Origin: Panopea generosa
Taxonomy: Eukaryota > Mollusca > Bivalvia > Adapedonta > Hiatellidae
Assembly (NCBI GenBank): GCA_029582155.1
Contig: CM055898.1
Coordinates: 35,397,455 to 35,461,454 of the forward strand
Direction of reading: 5' to 3'
DNA: 64,000 nt
The notes below the pieces were generated by a model. That model was not told the DNA's origin. It searched no databases and saw only the letters and a program-made list of their open reading frames with translations. Below, piece by piece: positions 25,601-34,047 of the stretch; position 1 is the stretch's first letter; each line of letters starts with the position of its first letter. Both the position numbers and the translations under genes were made by a program.

Positions 25601-28050
25601 GATTGTTATTCAACAAACTACCTTAACGATTTTCACAACATTTCAGGAAACTATCATTGTAATGTTTATTCATGTGTTGCTTTTTATGATAATTTATAGG
25701 TTAACCCCGTATACGACCTCTACCCGTTTCCAGAGAACTTTGAGTTCTATGACTACAATAAGGACAAGATGATATCATTTTATGAGTTCCAGAAGGCATT
25801 GGTGCAGACGTTCAATCTAAAAGATCCAATGGACCTTGAAGAGCCATTCTTATTTGCCGATTTGAATGGTAATGTAACAAAAAATTATATTGTCCATATA
25901 TTGTTTATAATATATGAATGTATTGTTGAAAAAAAGAAATAAATAAGAAAGAAAGTGACTGGTGACTGGTTGACTGGTCGGCTTGCTTGTTAGTTGGCTG
26001 GTTAAACTGATTAAATAAAGGTACCAGTATTAACCATATGCGGAAATGATGTCTTGCTCAAGGACACCACACATAGCCGCGACCCTCCGAACATAGGAAG
26101 ACCACGCGCTCAACACTTCGAGCGTGAATTGTCTAAATTGTAAGAACTTGTTTCACAATCGATGTAAAATAAATAAGTTTAAACTATTAAATAAAGGTTG
26201 GATAGGCAGGCAACCTTGTAGTACTTGCCGAAGACGAAATGTCTTTAAAAATATCTCTGAACGATTGTTTAGAGGCATAGTACCACCACTGGAAAAAGGA
26301 AGTGCTTCCGTGGGTTATTCGGTTAATGGCGTTTATAAATAATCCTTATTTCTTCATCTTTAAAAATGCGTTGTCTTTTTTTAATGCTCTTTTTTATATG
26401 AATTGCATAATTGATGTATTTTGAACATTTTGAAAGCATTGCCATGTTTGAATTGTGAATTAGGAAAAAAAATGATGGTTGGAAATTGGGGTACGAATAC
26501 ATGATTTCTGAAGTCTACTTTCACTTTGGCAACAGTGTAAACACTGAAAAGAAAATAATATCTTATACGACGCATGACTCTTACTTTTTTCATCATATTT
26601 TAATAGTGCAGAGGTTGACATACAGTAAAATGTAAGTTTCACTTCTTTCATTTGAGTCTCTCTCTCTATGAATTACAAACGTTCAAATTTTCATTATTTA
26701 CTATAGAATAAAGAACAAAAATCAATGGTGGATTACACCTTGGTCGCTCGCCGGCTCGTTGCTTTGGTGATTAATTAATAGCTAATGTTCGGCTGACTGA
26801 ATAAACGCCATTCAGAGTAATTATGTGCTATGTCCTAATCACTGTTCACATATTCATTATGTTCCGGGCCCCGCAGGTGCAAGTATACACCTAATTATCG
26901 TCTTTATATGTCATAGTTAATTAGCCACATACAGGTTGTACCAAGTTTATTAAATCATATATTTCCCATAATTGTTGATAAAGTTACATTCTCTTCTCTG
27001 CCCGAGTGTAAGCGTAAATCTGTTTGTTAGTATTTATGTATTGTCGTAGTATATATCATAGCATTGGTGGTTCAGGCCATGGACAGTTATTTATGTTATT
27101 GCCTAGGATTTGAAATTCTGGGCGCATCCAAAACTGATGATGAACTGGGGACGGCACCCAGCATCAAATGTCCAAGTTGTATTAGTAAATTGGCAACATA
27201 ATGCCTTTGGTCATTTACAGATATCATTACATGACTAAAGCAACAATCAATACAAAATTACAAAATAGTACAAATGATATATAGCCACACAGCTAACCAT
27301 AAACCTATCTTATATTAGTACAAGGATATTTCTTGTAATAATTTTCTCGTCACAACGACTTTTGAACCTCGTTTTATTTCTCGCCAAGTCCTTTCGAGGA
27401 TTTTTTTTCTAGATCTTTAATTTTACCCTTTGTAGTGTCACCCAAGGACTTATGTATAGTTCCTTGCATCATCTGACAAAAGCTTTATCAGTAGAGAGTA
27501 AATGTGTTTCGTCTTTCTATATCCAAGTAAAGTAACTCTTCATGATTGGAGATAATTAAGGTTACGGGTTAGGGTTAATCTAAAGTAGAATAACGAAAGA
27601 CGAATAACAAACTAGTGTCTATTTACCCTTATCATCATTCTATTCAAGGTGATGGTAACCTCGACACGGACGAATTCAAAGGAGGACCGTTCTTGTTTGC
27701 TCGTAAGTTGTTTATTGTATACCATAATAGAGGTCTCACCTCTAATGTTATGTCAACAAAATGATCCAACTACGTATTATAATATTTCTGATATTTGACA
27801 CTATCTTAATTTTTTAAATTATTGCACTCGTAAAATTGTTCTGTACAGGGTTCAAAATGTATTGAGAAGTAATAAAACTACATTTATCGATTAAACTTGC
27901 ATAACCATGGGATGAATTAAATTTCAAATACATTGGAATGACATATTGTAACGATCACTCAATGAAAGTACATTTTAGTATTTCATATTTTCAGATGAGT
28001 TTTATGAATATGGACATAGCCAAAATGACACAGTGAGCTCTGCTGCCTGA
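10525..28050 (+). CDS. secreted cationic / EF-hand precursor, 186 aa, five coding exons
   Basis: The coding exons are 10525-10671, 24805-24939, 25700-25868, 27649-27702 and 27995-28050, each with AG/GT boundaries and intron phases 0, 0, 1, 1. The joined frame has 186 codons and ends in TGA. Residues 1-23 are a signal peptide. Residues 24-49 carry 13 Lys/Arg and one acidic residue and form an amphipathic helix. Four cysteines (48, 56, 79, 89) could make two disulfides. R90-G-K-R93 fits the furin-type R-X-K/R-R rule. Residues 112-123 (D-Y-N-K-D-K-M-I-S-F-Y-E) and 148-159 (D-L-N-G-D-G-N-L-D-T-D-E) are complete EF-hand loops. I infer a secreted precursor cut into a basic cysteine-containing peptide and an acidic calcium-binding partner. 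An antimicrobial role is a guess from charge and helicity. I do not recognise a named family. Confidence 0.82.
10760..10940 (+). mobile_element. SINE-like repeat with conserved core
   Basis: A box B-like GGATTTGATCC (near 10789) is followed by CCCACGGCTATGTGCAGTGT and CCTTGAGCAAGACACC. The latter core recurs in inverted orientation at about 26052 and about 11618. The element sits in intron 2 directly before a tRNA-Leu-type SINE. Ends not resolved. Confidence 0.55.
10971..11215 (+). mobile_element. tRNA-Leu-derived SINE
   Basis: The head contains a box A (GTGGCGGAGTGGTCTAAGGC), an anticodon region CTCAAGA like tRNA-Leu(CAA), and a box B (GGTTCGAGTCG at about 11037). Acceptor-stem pairing is poor, so this is a retroposon head and not a working tRNA gene. 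The roughly 150-bp body ends in an A-rich tail (AGAAAAAGAAAGAAAC) near 11210. A fragment of the same head lies at about 60350. Confidence 0.7.
11216..11614. other. intron 2, AT-rich, nothing recognised
   Basis: No coding or RNA signal seen. Confidence 0.4.
11615..11690 (-). mobile_element. partial SINE-like fragment
   Basis: GGCTTGCTCAAGGAAACGAG followed by ACATAGCTG matches the inverted core of the elements at 10760 and 26037. It is truncated by the start of the satellite array. Confidence 0.45.
11691..16945 (+). repeat. 55-bp satellite array in intron 2, about 90 units
   Basis: Units follow CTTGCAGTGCAGTAGCTTTG - ATAGTTGTCAGTTGTTGACA - TTTACTGTTGTTGAC (55 bp). Many carry a 10-15 bp partial duplication of the TCAGTTG segment, giving longer units. 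The + strand is strongly T/G-rich. On the sense strand each unit holds a branch-point-like TTGAC about 25 nt before TTGTTGACCTTGCAG, so it resembles a complete 3' splice site. Units are diverged from one another. The same family forms 49080-55105 and 58117-59510. Confidence 0.95.
16946..17360. other. unique spacer in intron 2
   Basis: Contains GAAGAGCC next to an inverted AGCTCTTC (about 16986-17015), a small hairpin. No gene seen. Confidence 0.4.
17361..18215 (+). repeat. three degenerate copies of a 326-bp unit
   Basis: ACAGTCAAATTCAAGGTAAA recurs at about 17370, 17695 and 18022. Each copy is followed at similar distances by AAGCACT...GAAAC, GTGAATTTCATG and GGTCTCA...GGTTTG. This is a dispersed repeat I associate with bivalve genomes, here in a short tandem. 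A C-rich run with few interruptions lies at about 17968-17990. Not coding. Confidence 0.75.
18330..19735 (+). repeat. dispersed bivalve-type repeat with ~300-bp internal units
   Basis: It starts at GGGCCTCTTGTTAGCTCTAC with CCAAAGGCCAGATGGCC and GTCCGTCGTCTGTCGTCCGT, a signature often seen in bivalve genomes. Downstream, GGTCAGTCAAATTAGTTTAT, TATTTATAGGG and GAGTTTTACATAGG recur at roughly 300-bp steps (about 18780, 19070 and 19390). The superfamily is unknown to me, possibly a non-autonomous DNA element. Confidence 0.6.
19736..20083. other. spacer in intron 2
   Basis: AT-rich with a short A/G run near 19960. Nothing recognised. Confidence 0.4.
20084..24590 (+). repeat. 107-bp satellite array in intron 2, about 42 units
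   Basis: The unit contains GGCTATCAACCTTAGAAGTA, CAGTTGGGTTTACTTGTGTT, GTTATTGGTCATAAGAGTTA, ATTACTTTGATCTTTGTCG, a T-run, and ATCGGGAGTGCATTTGCTTT. Spacing of GGCTAT is 106-107 bp in the middle (22403-22510-22616). The early part (to about 21800) is more diverged than the later part. The sense strand is T-rich and each unit has TTGGCTATCAACCTTAG, another 3' splice-site-like string. The array ends about 215 bp before exon 3. Confidence 0.93.
24805..24939 (+). CDS. coding exon 3: second cationic half and convertase site
   Basis: Acceptor TATCCGCAG/ACC and donor AGT/GTACGT bound 135 bp (45 codons, residues 50-94), phase 0 at both ends. It holds Cys56, Cys79 and Cys89, a second basic amphipathic stretch (residues 69-88) and R-G-K-R-S at the very end, so the predicted cut falls one residue before the exon boundary. 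Skipping the exon would keep frame and fuse helix 1 directly to the EF-hand part without the cleavage site. Confidence 0.85.
24940..25699. other. intron 3
   Basis: GT...AG intron of 760 bp. The frame of exon 3 happens to stay open to 25203, but that sequence has no motif and the donor at 24940 is good, so I read it as intron. Confidence 0.7.
25700..25868 (+). CDS. coding exon 4: EF-hand 1
   Basis: Acceptor AATTTATAG/GTT and donor AATG/GTAATG give 169 bp, residues 95-150 plus the first base of codon 151. The aromatic/proline segment Y-D-L-Y-P-F-P precedes a complete EF loop (residues 112-123). The exon also encodes the start of EF loop 2 (D148-L-N), which is completed by exon 5. A decayed copy lies at 60095-60180. 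Confidence 0.85.
26037..26190 (-). mobile_element. SINE-like repeat, inverted, in intron 4
   Basis: GTCTTGCTCAAGGACACC, ACACATAGCCGCGACCC and CGCGCTCAACACTTCGAGC are the complement of the core seen at 10760-10940. The neighbouring open frame 26124-26342, with Cys pairs, runs out of this repeat and is not a gene. Confidence 0.55.
26191..27648. other. rest of intron 4
   Basis: AT-rich. No exon or RNA gene recognised. TCTCTCTCTCTATG at 26657 is a very short microsatellite. Confidence 0.45.
27649..27702 (+). CDS. coding exon 5: EF-hand 2
   Basis: Acceptor TATTCAAG/GTG and donor GCTC/GTAAG give 54 bp, phase 1 at both ends. With exon 4 it completes the loop D-L-N-G-D-G-N-L-D-T-D-E and continues F-K-G-G-P-F-L-F-A, the exiting helix. 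All five EF ligand positions and the final Glu are present. Confidence 0.85.
27995..28050 (+). CDS. coding exon 6: C-terminus
   Basis: Acceptor CATATTTTCAG/ATG is followed by 17 whole codons (H169-E-F-Y-E-Y-G-H... to S-S-A-A186) and TGA at 28048. The last stretch and the 3' UTR are duplicated at 60804-61010. There the end of the exon (TGAGCTCTGCTGCCTGA) is identical. Confidence 0.8.
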
Positions 28051-28185
28051 TGACGCGTCGATGAGAAAGAAACCAGTGTACATTTGTTCTACAGTCGCCG
28101 CGGAAAACTGTTCACGAAAAGATGAAAGTATGAAAGAAAACAAGAAAAAAATCACAGTCTGTATAGTCTTGATAGAGTAATATTT

Positions 28186-28273
28186 AATAAAGGCTACGAG
28201 TGTGTTATTTTTATATGTACCATTTATAAATCTGCACTATTAGTTAGATGTTTAATTAAATGTTTGGAATAAA
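28186..28273 (+). promoter_or_regulatory. poly(A) signals of the EF-hand gene
   Basis: AATAAA occurs at 28186-28191 and 28268-28273, about 140 and 220 bp after the stop codon. The first is kept in the decayed copy (61000-61005). Confidence 0.6.
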
Positions 28274-28289
28274 AATCTTACATTGTGTT

Positions 28290-28455
28290 TAACTATTTAT
28301 AAAATGTATCAACAATTCTGCCAAATGCATATATGTCAGTTTCTGTTAGAGTCTCACACCACTACTATATTTCCTATAGGGCCCCATTGTAACATTTATA
28401 TTGTATGTTCAAAACAAACTGAAAAAAAGCTGCAGCATGTGTCTAACTCCAATAG
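28290..28455. repeat. local duplicate, matched at 30525-30692
   Basis: TTTAACTATTTATAAAATG, AATGCATATATGTCAG, CATTGTAACATTTAT and GCATGTGTCTAACTCC have ordered, diverged matches at 30525-30692. The two are separated by about 2.2 kb that includes a LINE fragment. Confidence 0.7.
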
Positions 28456-29300
28456 CTCACTTGTTTAAGATCTGCAGTTTATAAGGAAAATATGCATAGC
28501 TTGGCCAGGTTGTGTTATTTTTAAATTCAAAAGTTGTGTGATACCTATCAATTTCACGGTAATGATATGTCAACTATTCGCCAACGGCTCAGTTCGAACC
28601 AAGCAATTTTTAAATGACACATAATTGGCTATAACTTGGAAAGCAACCTAATTTTTCAGGGGTGATTTTCAAATTACTGACCATTTAACATATGCCAGGA
28701 AAATAATCACTGCAATATAAATTTCTGACAAACAAACAAAAATATATAATCTATAATTGTACTTTTACATGCTTCATCTGAAGGTTTGGAATTACAAGTG
28801 AGATAATAAAGGTGTGAACGCTTCATGAAAAAGATTTTTTTAATTTAAAGATTCATCATTAGTATGTAACAATATTTAATACAATAAATAAAGCTTAATG
28901 CATCCCCACATTTGAAGTAGTTCCGAAATAAACTAAGTAGAGTGACAAACGGTATCATACAAACAAATATTTTATGATAACTTGACTAATTGTGTCTCAA
29001 AACTTTCACAACTACATTTAATTTCAGAATGATAAGGTGACCTCAATCAAAGAATTCAAGTTGTATTCATGCTAAAGTATTCGCATTGCCTATCTACATA
29101 TCATTGTTAATATGGAAAGAACAATAGAGGCGCACTAGATAATGCATGCATAACATTGAATGTAAAATAATTCTACATATCTATGTGATTATTTATAAAA
29201 AGGGAGAACAAACAAAAAATATGACAAATTCAATAATTCTGCACATGCTTTAATGCCACGATAACCGAAAACAACGAAGCAAACCGCAAACTGGCCGCTT
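28456..29300. other. AT-rich non-coding flank
   Basis: No gene or repeat family recognised. Confidence 0.4.
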
Positions 29301-30010
29301 GGCAAGATTGCATCCACTGTCTTTTTATGATTAAACAATAAAACATTTAATAAAATCCTTGTTATTAATTTAACAGAATTTGCATATTATATAACATTCT
29401 TTTTGGAGAATTACATTTCCTCAACTGATGTAATAAAGGTGGGTTTTTTTCAGTTTCTATTATATTCTCTGTTTCAATTATTTGTTTCCATCTTTTTGGT
29501 ATGCTTTGGGTAATAGTAGAATAATTGAGAAAATTTGAATTACATATATTGTATATTTGATTTAATCGTTCAAAAGTATAAAACGTCTTGTGTCTAGAAT
29601 TATATACATCATTTTATGTTTTATTTCCTAGCTGTAACCATGATTTGTTAAATAACAAACTGCCTTTACTTTAATGAAAGACAGTTTTGAAATTGTTTTA
29701 TTTTCTGATCGTAGTTTAAATCTTTGTTTTTATTTTTATCGTTCGTAAAAACAAATCCCAGTGTTGATGCTTTTTCATTAGTCCAATTTTTTTTTTTTTT
29801 TTTTTTTTTTTACAAAATATGTCAATGGATGTTTTAAAACAGCCTACACGGAGAATAAAATATGTTTTAGAGTTTAACTTTAAACCAGAAATTGAGCTAA
29901 ATCTATCAATTAATAATAAGTTTCAAAAGATGATTGATTTCCATTAAATAAAAATGTGGCATCGTCTGCAAAAGCAGTATATTTGATAATGTTTTTGCGT
30001 ATCTTTACAG
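29300..30010 (-). mobile_element. decayed LINE reverse-transcriptase fragment (L1/Tx1-like)
   Basis: On the minus strand, 29990-29945 reads I-K-Y-T-A-F-A-D-D-A-T-F, the catalytic palm motif of non-LTR reverse transcriptase. A nearby frame gives S-G-L-K-L-N-S-K, another conserved RT block. Frameshifts and stops break it throughout, and a long T run (about 29787-29812 on +) interrupts it. It is a dead fragment without the N-terminal or C-terminal parts. The + strand open frame 29956-30138 is its shadow. Confidence 0.7.
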
Positions 30011-30524
30011 CTTCAATATTGTTGTCGTTATTAACAGTTTTGTATAGAATATTTATAGCTTATATATATATATTCACTCATAAAATATTACTTGTAAGAT
30101 ATTGTATGCATGTTATGTTATCTAAAGTTATCATGTAATGTGTTAAGTTTCAAAATTATATAGCTTGTATTGATACATGAACAGTTTTTGTATAACATTG
30201 TATTATGTCTTACATGGAATAAATAAATTCTTCACAAAAGTATTTAAATGTTTAATTTATATTTGTCCGACCTCAGAAACTTTTAAAAAATATATATATT
30301 TGAATAGCGTAATTGTCTAATTTAATAGAATCTAACATAATATTGATCTATTATCTGCGTGTCATGTGTTACATTTATTATTTTAAGTTGTATGTGATGA
30401 GAAACATATGTTTCAATTACTGAATAAAGAATTTTGAATCTTGAATCTTAAACATAATCTATTCTAAAACATGAGAAAAATTGCAAATCTGCACCACAAG
30501 TTATAGTGAAATGTTTATAAACTC

Positions 30525-30692
30525 AGGTTGTGTTCAACTATTCATAAAATGCAATTCTGCAACATGCATATCTGTGTACTTCTGTGAACGTCTCATACAA
30601 CTATTATATTTCACATGGGATTCCATTGTAACATTTATGACCATTAGAAACACAGTGGAAAATATGCCGCATGTGTCTGGGCTCTGGAAAAC
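30525..30692. repeat. second local duplicate of 28290-28455
   Basis: See the match at 28290-28455. The order of shared blocks is kept and the divergence is high. Confidence 0.65.
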
Positions 30693-30739
30693 ATTTCTTT
30701 ATTTTTTATGAAGAAAAAATGCATAATTCTATGTACTTT

Positions 30740-31580
30740 TTTAAGACCTATTAAAAACTTTTGGTGCCAGGCTTCGATCAACTGATGCAGTTTTTGACGA
30801 TCCAGGAGATATAACTCGGATCCTTTTAACAGACGTGTCCAAGAGTTTAGGGTTAAATGAAGACTGTGTAGTAGAAACGGGTACATATCCAATACAAATA
30901 CAGGTGCTAGCATGCACACGTTTATTATGCATTCATTCATGATACAAGAGCGAATACTAAAACAAAAATTATCCGATTTCGTAAGTTTATGATTTTTTTT
31001 TAAGATACATGTATTAAGGTGATATAACAATTGTAAGTTTGTCTAAGAACTGCCAGTAGAAAAGTAAGTAGACAAGGAAAATGAGGTTCAATGTATGAGA
31101 ATTTATGGGTATGGTCTCTGATATAGCACGTCGTCATGTTATGTTGGACAATTAAGCGAAGTGTTTTTGAAATCCGTCCATGTATGACAAAGTTAAACGG
31201 CCGGACAATAAATCTCAAACAAACTCACAGTGTTGTCAAATAGACTCAAAGTGTGATCTTGACCTTCAAGGTACGAACGAGTCTGGGTTTAACGGGCAAA
31301 ACATAAAATGTTGATCATTTGTACCAAGTTTTTTTTTATGTATGATACAGTTACTGACGGAAATTGTGATTACTCATGTGATTGCACAGTCAGATCATGC
31401 TAAAATAGAATACTTCTAGTTGAATATTATTTGTTTTATTCAGTTCATAATGTATGCTAAAAATTAAATGACAGCGCTGGAATGGCAACCAAATAAATGT
31501 AGAACAAATATTGACAATTCAAGGGCAATAACTCAAACAATAATTATCCAATCACGCAAGTTCAAGACGGAAACTATCAA
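30740..31580. repeat. downstream flank, duplicated at 62155-62998
   Basis: Shared ordered blocks include CAGTTTTTGACGATCCAGG, CGTCGTCATGTTATGTTGGA, GCGAAGTGTTTTTGAAATCC, AATGACAGCGCTGGAATGGC and ACGCAAGTTCAAGACGGAAA. The homology stops at about 31577, just before Gypsy element A. The 128-codon frame 30644-31030 (minus) is not kept in the second copy and is probably not a gene. Confidence 0.85.
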
Positions 31581-31613
31581 ACACTGATTAAGAATGTATA
31601 TAATTAACCCGGT

Positions 31614-32411
31614 TTACACTATCCCATCAAACATTGGAGAGTGAGTCACTAGATAGTATTTATAGCAAGAATTATCCTGTAGACGTATCATAGTCTCCGG
31701 AGCTTTGCCAAGCGGTCGTTTGCGTGTGCGTGTGGATCCCCTGGTAGCAGTGGCTGATGGGCATTGTTGTGGTTTCCGAGACACAGGTGTTTGACTTTGT
31801 CCTTTAGCTGGAGACGTAGGTGGGTACGGAATCAGAGAAACTGAAAGCCTTCGCAGCGGTATACCACATGTGGCTGGCTTAGAGCGGGCAGGTGTGCTTG
31901 TGGTCTCGTCCAACGTTGGTGGTTCCAGCATGGTGGCAGTTGGTGTATGAGCCATAGTGGTTCGTAAATTGGCCTTAACTGGTGATATAGGACTCTCCGG
32001 TGGTACATGAATTGTTAGCGATGGAGCAGGTCTAAGTGGTAAGACCTGTTCGATGGGAATAGATTTTGTGGAACTTTCATGTGTGTGGTAAGGCCTGAAA
32101 GTACCATTCTTCATGTCATCCTCGATACTGATTCGTGGTTTTTGGGGATAGACTGGAACATATTTGCGTAATAATTTTCTGTTGCGTAGTGTCACTCTAC
32201 CAGAGCCATCAATTCTCACCACATATTGGTCATGTTGGCGTACCTCAATTATCTTGCCAGTTTTATCCCATTTTCGAGGGTTGGGTCCGGTCTGGTTTTG
32301 GATGCGGACATGGTCGCCAACGATAAGAGGTGGTAGTTGTTTGGTATGTTCAGACCAACGCTCAGCAGCCCTCATGTGTCTGTTTCTAAGTGCCTCTTCT
32401 CTGGCGGCCAA
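31614..32411 (-). pseudogene. Gypsy A integrase C-terminal part
   Basis: A 265-codon open frame. Near the start, L-I-V-G-D-H-V-R-I-Q followed by W-D-K-T-G-K-I and R-N-R-K-L-L-R-K-Y is the SH3-like DNA-binding tail of Gypsy integrases. The rest is a Pro/Ser/Thr/Arg-rich tail. There is no chromodomain. It is separated from the catalytic core by at least one frame change around 32411-32541. Confidence 0.8.
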
Positions 32412-32540
32412 GATCTCCTGCCAGGTGTTATGTGGTTTATGTCGACCAGGGAGGACGGGAATGAAATCTTTGATAGATCTGTCAAAGACACATATAGCTG
32501 GAGATAGTGAAGTGTCCTTGTCTGGGCAATTGCGGTACTG

Positions 32541-32960
32541 TTATATCGCTCGCTGGAAAGAGTCAGTGTCAAGTTCGCCAAGTGGTCCAGTGTTGTCGGT
32601 TATCAGTCTCTTCGTAGTCTTAACTCCGACCTCAGCACGGCAGTTGCTGTGGAGAAATGCGACGGATGATAGGCGATGGTGAACTCCCCAGGTTTTCAAG
32701 AATTCACGTGTTTTGGCGGCGGTGAACTCGGATGAAAGCTCGTCGGGAATGCCATATGTAACAAATGATCTGTGAAGACAGTCAATTAGACCAGTGGCGC
32801 CACCTGTGGATTGTTCAACGATGGGCCAATTGGAATATCTGTCAACAATCACCTGATAGTTGATTCCTTTGTAATGAAAAAAATCTGCGCACACACACTG
32901 GAAAGGGTATACTGGTGATTTTGCAGGACTTGGTGGTGCACTTGGTTGAGATGGTGCCAT
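32541..32960 (-). pseudogene. Gypsy A integrase catalytic core fragment
   Basis: A 139-codon frame containing C-A-D-F-F, then V-D-R-Y-S-N-W and P-D-E-L-S-S-E-F, the retroviral-type integrase fold with its first Asp, second Asp and Glu regions visible. Its zinc-binding N-terminus lies on the other side of the SINE at 33037-33226. Confidence 0.8.
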
Positions 32961-33024
32961 TCTGTTGCACTGATTGCAGCTGAGAGTGGTGATTGCGGGG
33001 CTGATTCCAGGCCAGAATACAGAT

Positions 33025-33036
33025 GCCTCGGCTCTT
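33025..33036. repeat. target-site duplication, left copy (nested SINE)
   Basis: GCCTCGGCTCTT, identical to 33227-33238. Confidence 0.9.
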
Positions 33037-33226
33037 AGTTTATACTAATTTATTTTAGATCGATTGCGATGAAAGCTCAGAGCTTATATGAACCGCTCTC
33101 GAGTCCGTTTCCTGGGAAGAACCAGTATAGAGTGTTGTTTTATGAGAGGCATCGGGTTGACCGGGGAATCGAACCCGCTACCTCTGGCGTGAACGGCCAA
33201 CACTCTATCCATTAGACTACCGCCCC
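33037..33226 (-). mobile_element. tRNA-Glu-like SINE nested in Gypsy A
   Basis: This is a 190-bp insertion flanked by a perfect 12-bp duplication, GCCTCGGCTCTT. On the minus strand the head reads GGGGCGGTAGTCTAATGGAT (box A region), an anticodon arm TTGGC-CGTTCAC-GCCAG (TTC, Glu type), then GCGGGTTCGATTCCCCG (box B). The T-arm and acceptor stems pair poorly, so it is a retroposon head and not a functional tRNA. The other end is A-rich (ATAAATTAGTATAAACT). Confidence 0.9.
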
Positions 33227-34047
33227 GCCTCGGCTCTTGCGATCATTGATGACACGCCTTGGTGCGCAGCATGTAGCGCTGTCAGACAGTCTTGTCGGAG
33301 TGCTGGTGGAATCACAACTCGGTCTTTGTTGACTACTACACCATCCACTGTGTACAGGTGATCACGGAATTGATGGTACTCACGAAGCGGTTCAGGCAGC
33401 TCGTGGCGGAATTCCGGCATTCCATCTTCAACGATGTTGACTAAAGTGAACATATTCTCATCACTGGTAGTTGCAATGCGAACCTTGTCCCAGGTGATGG
33501 ATTGTAATGTGTGCAGGGATGAAGTTGCAGCAAGGTGTACAGTGTCTTCACTATCGTCCTGGTGTGTCTCTATGCATCGAATGCCAGCAAGGAAGGCATG
33601 TCGTAGGTCTGAGGGCGATGGTAATATAGACTCAGATGCTTCATTAAGTGGCATATGTGTGATAGTGGAGATGTCGTCTCGTAGATGCATCTTGGGAGGG
33701 TAACTGTCGCCTGTGGGGTTGCGGGATACAGTATCAGCAGCCCGATGTTTCACTCCGGGTACGTGGGTCATACGGAATCTGTACCGGAGTGTTTTTTCTT
33801 TCAAGTTTCGAAGTCGTGTGTTCGATATATCATCGAGTGACCGGTCTCCGAATAATTTAAGGAGTGGTTTATGGTCCAAGGCGATAATGAGCTCCTCGCA
33901 TCCTAGAACGAAGTAACGGGCCTTGTCCATGGCATCGGCAACTGCTAAGGTCCCCCTCCACTGGAGCATAACGGGATTCAGCACTGTGTGTGAAGCGGCT
34001 ACCAACGAGTGTTTTTCTCCAACCTGTTGGACAACAGAACAGCTCAA
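33217..34047 (-). pseudogene. Gypsy A RNase H C-terminal half and integrase N-terminus
   Basis: A 276-codon frame. D-K-A-R-Y-F-V-L-G-C and A-L-D-H-K-P-L-L-K-L are the RNase H end. R-H-R-A-A-D-type connection sequence (K-H-R-A-A-D-T-V-S-R) and H-A-A-H-Q-G lead into the integrase zinc region, where the SINE cuts it. It is frameshifted relative to the upstream pol frame near 33960. Confidence 0.8.
33227..33238. repeat. target-site duplication, right copy (nested SINE)
   Basis: GCCTCGGCTCTT, identical to 33025-33036. Confidence 0.9.

Noticed and set aside
26124..26342. 72-codon frame with Cys pairs resembling a small zinc finger
   Set aside because: It overlaps a SINE-like repeat in intron 4 and the Cys spacing fits no family I know.
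30644..31030. 128-codon minus-strand frame
   Set aside because: The duplicated region at 62155-62998 does not keep this frame, and no motif is seen.
33150..33226. Functional tRNA-Glu gene on the minus strand
   Set aside because: Acceptor and T stems pair poorly, position 33 is not T, and it is the head of a SINE with target-site duplications.
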